19,192 bases of DNA, from the NCBI GenBank assembly GCA_946480525.1, contig CAMLLA010000023.1, forward strand, positions 1-19,192, written 5' to 3'. A program made the position numbers and the translations under genes. The first letter of the stretch is position 1. The number at the start of each line of letters is the position of its first letter. This document shows positions 8,316-15,475 of the stretch, piece after piece. This DNA is from an uncultured Asticcacaulis sp. GTDB lineage: Bacteria > Pseudomonadota > Alphaproteobacteria > Caulobacterales > Caulobacteraceae. The notes under the pieces were generated by a model. The model did not search any database, was not told the DNA's origin, and saw nothing but the letters and a program-made list of their open reading frames with translations.

Positions 8316-8696
8316 ATCGGTTGCTCCTTCGGCCCGCGGGTTCGGTCCGAAATAAAAAAGCGCCCGTCATGCCAGGACTAGACATGCACGACGGACGCCC
8401 AAGTTTATCCCGTCCAAGACATACCGCCGCAGGGAGTTGCAAAACGGAACACTGGCAAGGGTCGAAGATCCGAAGATCAGGAATAAGCGAAACCAATGCG
8501 TACGCGCGGGTGAAGACCTTCAAAACGCAGTCCGACAGCAGGGGGATTATTCTGCTGTTTTGCGTTACCGGCGCTCCACCCGCGAAACACTTAAGCCTAA
8601 ACTTGACGACCCCGGAGGAGTATCGACACGTCTATCAGAACCACGCCCCCTCCCTTCCGTCAAGTATATATTATACTATTTTGTGACAGAGTGCAC
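8316..8696 (-). promoter_or_regulatory. 381-bp gap: apparent long leader of the DUF5695-like gene
   Basis: No protein gene is convincing here; the short open frames on both strands lack ribosome-binding sites and family resemblance. Read on the minus strand, the gap has an AT-rich start with TATAAT (8675-8670) and a fragment of the REP family (CCCCCTCCCTTCCGTCA on plus, 8645-8661). It continues with two competing hairpins (8521-8562), then a strong intrinsic terminator only 36 bp before the start codon. I do not recognise a known riboswitch. Confidence 0.45.
8351..8398 (-). terminator. Strong intrinsic terminator just upstream of the DUF5695-like gene
   Basis: On the minus strand 8398-8386 pairs with 8372-8360 as a 13-bp stem (core GCGTCCGTC/GACGGGCGC, two G-T pairs) around a 13-base loop, followed by six T residues at 8359-8354. 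The next gene on the same strand starts at 8315, leaving no room for a full promoter between. Confidence 0.8.
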
Positions 8697-10697
8697 TTAG
8701 CGCTTCTTTTTCAAAGGCTTGGCCTTTGGCACAATCTTCACCGTGGCCCCGCCAGACGGCGCCAGACGCAAGGACAGGGTGGCACCGCGCGCTGTCACCT
8801 GCGCGGTGCGATCAAGCGTCGTCGGTGTCGCGCCATCCTGCCAGACGGTCGCGTCGTATTGGCCGTCGCCGAGGAAGCTCAAAGGCACCTCGATCGTCCG
8901 GCCGGTCTCATTGGTCATGGCGCCGATATACCAGGCATCGCCCTTGCGCCGAGCGGTAACAATATACTCGCCGATATCACCGGCGATGACCCGCGTTTCG
9001 TCCCACGTGGTCGGCACATCGCGGATAAAATCGGCGCCGTCTTCCCAGGAGCCATCGACCTTTTTGTAGGCTTGCGGCGCGTCCGAGACCATGACCAGCG
9101 GGCTGTCATAGACGATATACATGGCGATGGCCTGACCGCGCGTCGTCATGGTCAGCGGACGATTCTCATGGATTTGAAACGTCTCGGGCGTGCGGTTGGC
9201 AAAGCCGCCCGGCGTATAGTCGATTGGACCCAGGATCATGCGGGTATAGGGCAGCGTCACGTTGTGGCGCGCCGTGATCCGCGTCGTCCACTTGTTGTAT
9301 TCCGCGCCCAGCACGCCTTCCTGGGTGATGTAGTTGGGCCAGGTGCGCACCAGGCCGTTGGGCGCATAGGCGCCGTGCAGATCGACCAGCAGTTTATGGT
9401 CGGCGGCCTTGGACAACACCTTATGGAAATAGTCGACCATGTCCTGGTCCGAGCGGTCCATGAAGTCGATCTTGACGCCGGCAATGCCCCACGTCTCGTA
9501 AGCCGCGAAGGCCTCGTCCATCTGCCAGTCGAGCTGCTCCCACTGCAGCCAGATCATGACCCGGACATTGCGCTCCTTGGCGTATTTGAGGATGGCTGGC
9601 ATATCGACGGCCGCGATCGGCTTGGTGACATCGGAGCCTTTGCGTGGCCGCGTCGATGAGCCGGTGTACCAGCCTTCGTCGATCAGTATGTAGTCGAGCC
9701 CCATCTCCCTGGCGAAATCGACATAGGCCTTATAGGTTTCGGTATTGATGCCGGGCTTGGGCACAGGCGCATTGAAGCCGTTCCACCAGTCCCAGGCGCT
9801 CTTGCCGCCCTTGATCCACGATGTGTCCCTGATCTGCGACGGCTCACCCAGGGTCGCGACCAGGTTGGATTCGACCAGCTGGCGGGGGCTGTCGGCCAGC
9901 ATGACGACGCGCCAAGGCGTGCGGAACTCAGTCCCGGTCTGGGTAATCTTTGCCACGTAAGGCTTGATCGAATCGCTGTCGAGGCGCGGCGGCAGCTTGA
10001 TCGCGACGCCCAAGCCGTTGTCGCCCTTGCGCGTATAGAAGGTCGCCGGATAGTTTTTGACGTCGGATTCGGCCAGGGCGAAAGCCGTCTCTTTCACACC
10101 CGTCTTGCACACCAGCGGCGAGTCGAGGAGGTAGTGGTCGCGGATCAGCGACGACTTGACCGGATCGAACTCGCCTTCGTGGGCATTGTGGTACTTGCCG
10201 ATATTCAGACCCCAGCAGTCATAGTCCCTGGCGAAGGAGAACTCGGTCTTTTCGCCGTAGATGCCGAAGGTTTCAAATCCAGGCTGGTTCGGCAGCACAT
10301 AGCGCAGCGCCACGCCATTGTCATAGGCGCGCACGACCAGGCCGATGGTCCGGCCCCCTTCCTTTTCGCGGAAGGTCAGCGTGGTTTCTGTATAGACGTC
10401 GGGCGTGGTCTTCGCCTTACCGAGTACGATGGCATAGGTCTCATTGACCGTGCGGGTCTTCGCATCGACGACCCAAAAGCCCTTGGCGCCAAAGCCTGTC
10501 ACATCGGTGCGGAGTCCGGTCGCCGATGGCGCGATCACTGCCAACCCATCGCGCGTCACCGACCACGCCGGCAGGTCCGTGCCCGACTGATCGAGCGTTA
10601 CGACGTTGCGGCCATCTGGCGAAGTCACCGTCCAGGTTTCGGCCGAAGCCGTACCGGCAGCCATCAGGAACAGGAGGGGGATCATGGAGCGGGACAT
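8697..10697 (-). CDS. Secreted glycoside hydrolase family 97, retaining (alpha-galactosidase-like) type
   Basis: This encodes 666 residues with a signal peptide (about 1-19, ending ASA). An N-terminal beta-sandwich (about 20-280) precedes a (beta/alpha)8 barrel (about 290-560) and a C-terminal beta domain, the GH97 layout and length. D411 in GVKIDFMDRSDQ matches the nucleophile of retaining GH97 enzymes. E460 and E466 in QEGVLGAE have the six-residue spacing of the calcium-binding and acid/base glutamates in SusB, and D411 to E466 is 55 residues, as for D415 and E470 of the Bacteroides alpha-galactosidase BtGH97b. I therefore expect retaining alpha-galactosidase-type activity rather than inverting alpha-glucosidase. 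AAAAGG precedes the ATG at 10697. It diverges from a GH27 gene, supporting a joint role on alpha-galactosides. Confidence 0.9.
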   Translation of the reverse strand: MSRSMIPLLFLMAAGTASAETWTVTSPDGRNVVTLDQSGTDLPAWSVTRDGLAVIAPSATGLRTDVTGFGAKGFWVVDAKTRTVNETYAIVLGKAKTTPDVYTETTLTFREKEGGRTIGLVVRAYDNGVALRYVLPNQPGFETFGIYGEKTEFSFARDYDCWGLNIGKYHNAHEGEFDPVKSSLIRDHYLLDSPLVCKTGVKETAFALAESDVKNYPATFYTRKGDNGLGVAIKLPPRLDSDSIKPYVAKITQTGTEFRTPWRVVMLADSPRQLVESNLVATLGEPSQIRDTSWIKGGKSAWDWWNGFNAPVPKPGINTETYKAYVDFAREMGLDYILIDEGWYTGSSTRPRKGSDVTKPIAAVDMPAILKYAKERNVRVMIWLQWEQLDWQMDEAFAAYETWGIAGVKIDFMDRSDQDMVDYFHKVLSKAADHKLLVDLHGAYAPNGLVRTWPNYITQEGVLGAEYNKWTTRITARHNVTLPYTRMILGPIDYTPGGFANRTPETFQIHENRPLTMTTRGQAIAMYIVYDSPLVMVSDAPQAYKKVDGSWEDGADFIRDVPTTWDETRVIAGDIGEYIVTARRKGDAWYIGAMTNETGRTIEVPLSFLGDGQYDATVWQDGATPTTLDRTAQVTARGATLSLRLAPSGGATVKIVPKAKPLKKKR

Positions 10698-10736
10698 GCG
10701 AACCTTTTGGGATGGACGAACGGATAAATATGGATA

Positions 10737-10749
10737 CTGTATACGATAT
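10737..10749. promoter_or_regulatory. GTATAC operator-like site in the GH97/GH27 divergent promoter
   Basis: CTGTATACGATAT differs at one base from the gntR promoter site (3127-3139) and shares CTGTATACG with the site at 1098-1106. It lies in the 74-bp gap between the two start codons. A weak minus-strand promoter (TTTACA 10760-10755, TATCCA 10736-10731, 18-bp spacer) would place the site between its -35 and -10. Confidence 0.45.
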
Positions 10750-10771
10750 GACGGTGTAAAGGAGGATCGCG

Positions 10772-12271
10772 ATGCGCGCTCTCATGACGGCTACCCTGAT
10801 CGGTGGATGGGCTTTGACGCAGGCGGCAATGGCTGCGCCGCCCGAGGGCGCATACATCTTCGACACCTCTCCGAAATTTCCTGACTTTACCCGCGTCGTC
10901 ATAACGGAAAAGGGCGGCAAGCTTACCGGCACCCTTACCTCGCGCTGGTATGGCGACCTGCCCATGAAGGAGCTGCGCGCCGATGGCGATAAGCTGATCT
11001 TCCAGATCTATAACGGCAATCCGCGCGTGAAGATGTCGGACATCGTCATCGTGCCCGAAGGCAAAAGCCTGCGCATGACCGGCAAGATCTGGTACCAGGA
11101 CTTCGACATCACCGCGCGCAAGGGCACCAGGGCCGAGATCAAGGCGCTCGACTTTCCGACCTACCCCCTGCCCCCCTATCGCGTCGTGCCGCAGAAGAAC
11201 CTGGCCGCCACGCCGCCCATGGGCTGGAATTCATGGAACAAGTTCGCCACCGCCATCGACGACAAGACGGTGCGTGAGATCGCCGACGCCATGGTCAGCT
11301 CGGGCCTGCGCGACGCCGGCTATGTCTACGTCAATATCGACGACGGCTGGCAGGGCCAGCGCGATGCACACGGCGTGCTGCAACCGAATGAGAAGTTTCC
11401 GGACATGAAGGCCCTGGCGGATTATGTCCATTCAAAAGGCCTGAAGATCGGCATCTACAGTTCGCAGGGGCCGAAGTCGTGCGGCGGCTTTGAGGGCTCC
11501 TACGGTCACGTCGAACAGGACGCGAAGACCTGGGCGGCCTGGGGCATCGACTATCTGAAGTACGATCTGTGCTCAGGCGAGGCCTTCTACAACACCAAGG
11601 AAACGGTCTACGCCACCTATCAGCAGATGGGCGAGGCCCTGGCCGCCACGGGCCGCGACATCGTCTACAGCCTGTGCCAATACGGCCGATTTGACGTTGG
11701 GTCGTGGGGCCGCGATGTCGGCGGCCACCTGTGGCGCACAACCGGCGATATCGAAGACACCTATGCCCGCATGTCGTGGATCGGCTTCGACGCCAATGGC
11801 AAGCCGAACCATACTGGCCCCAATGGCTGGAACGATCCGGACATGCTGGAAGTCGGCAATGGCGGCATGACGCATGATGAGTATAAGACGCACATGTCGC
11901 TGTGGGCGCTGATGGCGGCGCCGCTGCTGCTCGGCAACGACCTGCGCAGCATGACGCCTGAGACGGTGGCGTTGCTGACCAATCGCGACGTCATTGCTGT
12001 CGATCAGGATGTGGCGGGCATTCAGGGCCTGCCGGTCAAGAAGGACGGCACGACGGAAATTTGGTCGAAGAAGCTGAGCGACGGTGGAACGGCGGTCGGT
12101 TTCTTCAATCGCGCCGACAAGCCGGTGACGATCAAGGGCGCATGGAACGATATCGGCCTGTCTGGCGCATCAAACGTTCGCGACCTGTGGGCGCATAGCG
12201 ATGCCGCAGCGGGCGCGGTATACAGCTACGAAGTCCCCGCCCACGGCGCTGTGCTGGTCAAGGTGCAGTAA
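10772..12271 (+). CDS. Secreted glycoside hydrolase family 27, alpha-galactosidase type
   Basis: This encodes 499 residues with a signal peptide (about 1-22, ending AMA). An extra N-terminal beta-rich domain (about 25-130) precedes the GH27/clan GH-D barrel, which begins at PPMGWNSWN (M150). The nucleophile is D265 in YLKYDLC and the acid/base is D326 in RTTGDIED; NDPDMLEVG and the C-terminal beta-sandwich follow. Family 27 removes terminal alpha-galactose, and some members act on beta-L-arabinopyranose or alpha-GalNAc; specificity cannot be fixed from sequence. An unusually strong AAAGGAGGA (10758-10766) supports the ATG at 10772. It is divergent from the retaining GH97 gene and shares its promoter region. 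A REP-like hairpin follows directly after the stop and may end the transcript. Confidence 0.92.
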   Translation: MRALMTATLIGGWALTQAAMAAPPEGAYIFDTSPKFPDFTRVVITEKGGKLTGTLTSRWYGDLPMKELRADGDKLIFQIYNGNPRVKMSDIVIVPEGKSLRMTGKIWYQDFDITARKGTRAEIKALDFPTYPLPPYRVVPQKNLAATPPMGWNSWNKFATAIDDKTVREIADAMVSSGLRDAGYVYVNIDDGWQGQRDAHGVLQPNEKFPDMKALADYVHSKGLKIGIYSSQGPKSCGGFEGSYGHVEQDAKTWAAWGIDYLKYDLCSGEAFYNTKETVYATYQQMGEALAATGRDIVYSLCQYGRFDVGSWGRDVGGHLWRTTGDIEDTYARMSWIGFDANGKPNHTGPNGWNDPDMLEVGNGGMTHDEYKTHMSLWALMAAPLLLGNDLRSMTPETVALLTNRDVIAVDQDVAGIQGLPVKKDGTTEIWSKKLSDGGTAVGFFNRADKPVTIKGAWNDIGLSGASNVRDLWAHSDAAAGAVYSYEVPAHGAVLVKVQ

Positions 12272-12326
12272 GGCCCCCTTCCGTCATTTGCTTCGCAAAT
12301 GCCACCTTCCCCGTAAACGGGGAAGG
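12272..12326 (+). repeat. REP-like repeat, copy B
   Basis: It starts right after the GH27 stop with GGCCCCCTTCCGTCA, has a small hairpin (ATTTGC/GCAAAT), and ends in a perfect 10-bp stem CCTTCCCCGT/ACGGGGAAGG (12305-12314 with 12317-12326). Confidence 0.75.
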
Positions 12327-12399
12327 AAAAGGAAATATGACATCACGTTCGCAAGTCTTTGACATTTTAGTAAAATTATCGAAACATGCTACATTTTTT

Positions 12400-12447
12400 C
12401 CTTCCCCGTTCACGGGGAAGGTGGACGCGAAGCGGACGGAAGGGGGA
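12400..12447 (-). repeat. REP-like repeat, copy C, inverted relative to copy B
   Basis: The same 10-bp stem (12400-12409 with 12412-12421) is followed on plus by GGACGGAAGGGGGACC, the reverse complement of the start of copy B. Copies B and C flank a 73-bp AT-rich stretch, like paired REP elements of other bacteria. Confidence 0.75.
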
Positions 12448-12476
12448 CCTTCCGTCGCTAAACGAACGCTCCGCTT

Positions 12477-14756
12477 CTACGGCTTCGCGTCGATCAGGTT
12501 CGTGACGAAGTAGCTGGTCAGCTTGTTCCAGTAATAGGGCTGCATCACCGCGTGATTGGTGTTGGGCAGGATAACCAGTTCGTGCGGCTTGCCGGCCTTG
12601 ACCAGGGCGGCGGACAGACGCAGCGATGCCACGACCGGCACATTATCGTCGATATCGCCGTGGATCAGCATCAGCTTGCCTTTAAGGTTGCCGGCGACCG
12701 AGTTGTTGGAGTTGCGTTCCCACGTCGCGTCGTCGGCGATACCCATGGACACTTCCGGCCACCACGCCTTATCTAAACGCAGGTCGTGATTGCCGCTCGA
12801 TGCCACGCCGACCTTGTAAAAATCCGGGCGGCGCAGGACGAAGCGCGCCGTATCGTAGCCGCCGGCCGAACCGCCATAGACGCCGACGCGATCGAGATCG
12901 AAATAGGGGTATTTCGCCTTCATCGCCTTCAGAACGTGGATGTGGTCGTCGAGCCCGACCTCGCCCAGGTTCTGATAGGCCGGCAGGCGGAAGGCCTTGC
13001 CGCGCTGGGATGTGCCGCGGCCATCGATAGTGACGACGATGGCGCCCCACTGCGCCAGGCCATTGAGGCCCGCGACCATGTTGTCTTCATAAGACTCGCC
13101 GAAGCGGTGCGTCGTCGGGCCGGTATAGACGTTCTCGATCACCGCATAAGACTTCGACGGATCGAAATTGGCCGGGCGGTGGATCATGCCGTACAGCCTG
13201 GTCTTGCCATCGTCCGCCAGGGTCTCGAACGGTTCGGGGATAGTGAAACCAGAGGCCAGCAGGGCCGACGGATCGGCACGGCCCAGCTCCATGACGATGG
13301 CGCCGTCCGATGCGCGGCGTAGAAGCGTGCGCGTCGGCTCGGTCGGCGACGACATGCGGTCGATGATCCATTGCCCGTCGTCCGACACGCGCGTTTCGTG
13401 GTCGAGCGGTTCAGGCGTCAGGTTGGCGATCTTGCCGTTCAGATCGACGCGGTAGAGGCTCTTGTAATAGGGGTTGACGCCGGGTTCGCGGCCGATGCCG
13501 CCGATCAGGATCGGACCGCCCTTGGTGATATGGGTGATCTCGGTGACTTCCCAGTTGCCCTTGGTCAGCGCCTTGCCGCCATTGGGGTCCTCGCCGCGCT
13601 TGATGAAGTAGAGCTGCGCCCAGTCCGACCGTTCCGAGATGACCAGGTAACCGCCCAGTTCCGAGGTGTTGCGGATGGCGGTCGAGGTGACGGTGACGAT
13701 CGGCTTCAAAGACTCGCGGACGCGGACCTCGGCCTTACCCGTCGTGGCGTCGGCCTCATAGAGGCGAACCTCGCCATAGCCGCGCTGCTGCCATTCGTAG
13801 ATGACGTGGCCGGCTTCATCCCAGTAAAGCGCGGGATCGCCCGGCCACAACAGCGACTGCGCCGGTGCGTCGATTTCCTTTATGGCGGCGTTGCCCTTTA
13901 TCGCCTCGGCGGGATCGATGACAATCGGATGTATCTGCGGCACGTCCCTGGCGCCGGCGGTCGGGTAGACGTATGAGAATTCGCGGGCGAACTGGCTGCC
14001 GGCGGGGTTCTGCTGGACGGCCCGCCAGATATAGCTGCCGTTGCGGTCCAGGCGATAGGTCAGGAGCGTCTTCGAATCCTGCGACCATTGCACCGAGACA
14101 TTGTTGTTCGGCGTTTCGGAATTGGCGGCGACCATGTCACCCAGCAAAGGGTAGTTCTGGCCATAGCGCCGGTCGTAGGAACCATCGGCGGTCAGCGCCG
14201 TTTCCTTACCGGTAGCGATCTCGATGAGCCACAGATTGTAGTTGCGCGCGACGACTTTATACTTGCCGTCGGGCGAAACGACGCCATCGCTCTTGGCCGG
14301 CGCATCGGCGGCCTTTACCGTGCCCGCCGCCGTGTCGTAGAGCCAGTCGCGGCCGGCCGCCGAGACCTTCAGCACCTTCGCGTCCACATCGTATTCCTGA
14401 AGACGGATATCGACGGGCCCCTCGATTTTTGCGCCCTGCGCCGTCAGGAGCGGAAGGAGCGTCGCTTCGGTCACCAGTTCGCGTGTCGTGGCGGTTTGCG
14501 GGTCGGCCAGCATGAATCGCCCCTCCCCCTTTTTGCCAAGGCGATAGACCACCCCCTTGCCGCCGCCGACGAAACGCGCGCCGATATTGAGGTCGGTGAT
14601 CATGGCCGTGACCCCGGCGTGCATGTATTTTTCGGCCTGGGCGGCACGCGGGTCCTGCGCCGTCGCAGCCGCCTGTGTCTGGGCGAAAGCCGCCATGGCG
14701 GGCGCGGCCATCAGCGCGGCGGCGCAAACAGCGAAGATCAGTGAACGAACACGCAT
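12477..14756 (-). CDS. Secreted S9 family peptidase (prolyl oligopeptidase/DPP4-like)
   Basis: This encodes 759 residues with a signal peptide (about 1-26). The N-terminal half is a beta-propeller of the DPP4 type, and the C-terminal alpha/beta-hydrolase domain begins near residue 500. The catalytic triad is S630 in YGGSAGGY, D703 in HGDIDDNVP and H735 in NTNHAV, with the spacing of the S9 family. The double-glutamate motif that dipeptidyl peptidases use to bind a free N-terminus (DW-YEE in DPP4) is not visible where expected, between NYNLWLIEI and VQWSQDS. It may therefore not be a classical dipeptidyl peptidase. It probably cleaves peptides after proline or a small residue in the periplasm. 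It lies 27 bp after the lectin-like gene and is probably co-transcribed with it. Confidence 0.9.
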   Translation of the reverse strand: MRVRSLIFAVCAAALMAAPAMAAFAQTQAAATAQDPRAAQAEKYMHAGVTAMITDLNIGARFVGGGKGVVYRLGKKGEGRFMLADPQTATTRELVTEATLLPLLTAQGAKIEGPVDIRLQEYDVDAKVLKVSAAGRDWLYDTAAGTVKAADAPAKSDGVVSPDGKYKVVARNYNLWLIEIATGKETALTADGSYDRRYGQNYPLLGDMVAANSETPNNNVSVQWSQDSKTLLTYRLDRNGSYIWRAVQQNPAGSQFAREFSYVYPTAGARDVPQIHPIVIDPAEAIKGNAAIKEIDAPAQSLLWPGDPALYWDEAGHVIYEWQQRGYGEVRLYEADATTGKAEVRVRESLKPIVTVTSTAIRNTSELGGYLVISERSDWAQLYFIKRGEDPNGGKALTKGNWEVTEITHITKGGPILIGGIGREPGVNPYYKSLYRVDLNGKIANLTPEPLDHETRVSDDGQWIIDRMSSPTEPTRTLLRRASDGAIVMELGRADPSALLASGFTIPEPFETLADDGKTRLYGMIHRPANFDPSKSYAVIENVYTGPTTHRFGESYEDNMVAGLNGLAQWGAIVVTIDGRGTSQRGKAFRLPAYQNLGEVGLDDHIHVLKAMKAKYPYFDLDRVGVYGGSAGGYDTARFVLRRPDFYKVGVASSGNHDLRLDKAWWPEVSMGIADDATWERNSNNSVAGNLKGKLMLIHGDIDDNVPVVASLRLSAALVKAGKPHELVILPNTNHAVMQPYYWNKLTSYFVTNLIDAKP

Positions 14757-14783
14757 GGGATAATTTCCGATTTTTGAGAATTA

Positions 14784-15326
14784 TTAGTCGGCCGTCCTGA
14801 CCGTGACAGTCAGGGCGCCGCCATTGTCGGCGAAGATATCGTCGTTGATGCCGAACTGCAGCTTCTCGGCCTTCGGCGGCACGGTCACCGTGAAGCCGGC
14901 GCCGACCGCAAATGGCCGCGCCACCAGAGCGCCCTTGCCATCGACAAAGGCGCCGATCAGTTCGTTGAGATGTACCGGATAGAAGTCCGGATGAACGTAG
15001 CGCGCCGGAAAGTCGGTCCCCGATCCGCCGGGTTGATCGGTGGCGATGAACTCCGCCTGGCCATCGGGACCGAACGATCCGCCGCCGGCGACCGTTGTCG
15101 TCGATCCCGTCGCCGTAATGGTGACCTCGCTTCCGGGCACGATCTTTATGCCCTTGACCTCAACCGGCTTGGTGCCGTCGTCCTTGGAAAAGGCAACCAT
15201 GGGATTGGCCTTCAGGCTCCACGGCATGGCCGTCCCCGGCACGGAGACAGTGGCTTCGCCCGCCCAGGCCTGCCCTGCGGAGACAGCCATGACGGCCAGA
15301 CAAAAAAACCCATATTTCCCTACCAT
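14784..15326 (-). CDS. Small secreted PA-IL/LecA-like galactose-binding lectin domain protein (tentative)
   Basis: This encodes 180 residues with a signal peptide (about 1-23, ending AWAG) and an all-beta mature part. The segments IKIVPGSEVTITATGS, IGAFVDGKGAL and FGINDDIFADNGGALTVTV resemble in order the strands of Pseudomonas LecA, whose C-terminal calcium and galactose site reads YNDVPGTYGNNSGSFSV. D162/D163 and D167/N168 are the candidate calcium ligands. This is a resemblance by eye, not a search result. Similar domains are also known as appendages of glycosidases. The gene lies 27 bp upstream of the S9 peptidase gene on the same strand and diverges from the halogenase gene. A run of seven T residues early in the coding strand could slip but leaves the frame intact here. 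Confidence 0.65.
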   Translation of the reverse strand: MVGKYGFFCLAVMAVSAGQAWAGEATVSVPGTAMPWSLKANPMVAFSKDDGTKPVEVKGIKIVPGSEVTITATGSTTTVAGGGSFGPDGQAEFIATDQPGGSGTDFPARYVHPDFYPVHLNELIGAFVDGKGALVARPFAVGAGFTVTVPPKAEKLQFGINDDIFADNGGALTVTVRTAD

Positions 15327-15393
15327 TGCCTAGCCCCTGCCTGATGCGATCATGGTCTGGATCTGGCAGGAAAATTCCACCCTAGTCAAATAA

Positions 15394-15407
15394 ATTATAC
15401 GATATAC
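15394..15407. promoter_or_regulatory. Sequence related to the GTATAC sites upstream of the halogenase gene
   Basis: Read on minus, GTATATCGTATAAT matches GTATACCGTATAAC (1084-1097) at 12 of 14 bases; on plus, TATACGATAT (15396-15405) is identical to 10740-10749. It lies in the 149-bp gap between divergent genes. It could instead be part of a minus-strand promoter. Confidence 0.3.
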
Positions 15408-15414
15408 GAGAAGA

Positions 15415-15443
15415 TTGACACTGGCTTGACGATCACGTCTTAT
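15415..15443 (+). promoter_or_regulatory. Possible halogenase promoter
   Basis: A perfect TTGACA (15415-15420) lies 17 bp before TCTTAT (15438-15443), 32 bp upstream of the start codon at 15476. The -10 is weak. Confidence 0.4.
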
Positions 15444-15475
15444 CTAAGGTTTGCAAGGCAAGTCAGAGGGTTGTC

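Noticed and set aside
8658..8680. AT-rich inverted repeat GTATATATTATAC as another GTATAC operator
   Set aside because: The palindrome is interrupted and the match to the other sites is weak; it may simply be a -10 region.
8321..8700. Small plus-strand open frames (121 and 87 codons) and a minus frame (8050-8523) in the 381-bp gap
   Set aside because: There is no ribosome-binding site, no recognisable domain and biased composition; they overlap a terminator hairpin and repeats.
12219..12224. GTATAC inside the GH27 coding sequence
   Set aside because: It is within a gene, far from any start, and lacks the flanking bases shared by the promoter sites; one chance hit is expected in a window of this size.
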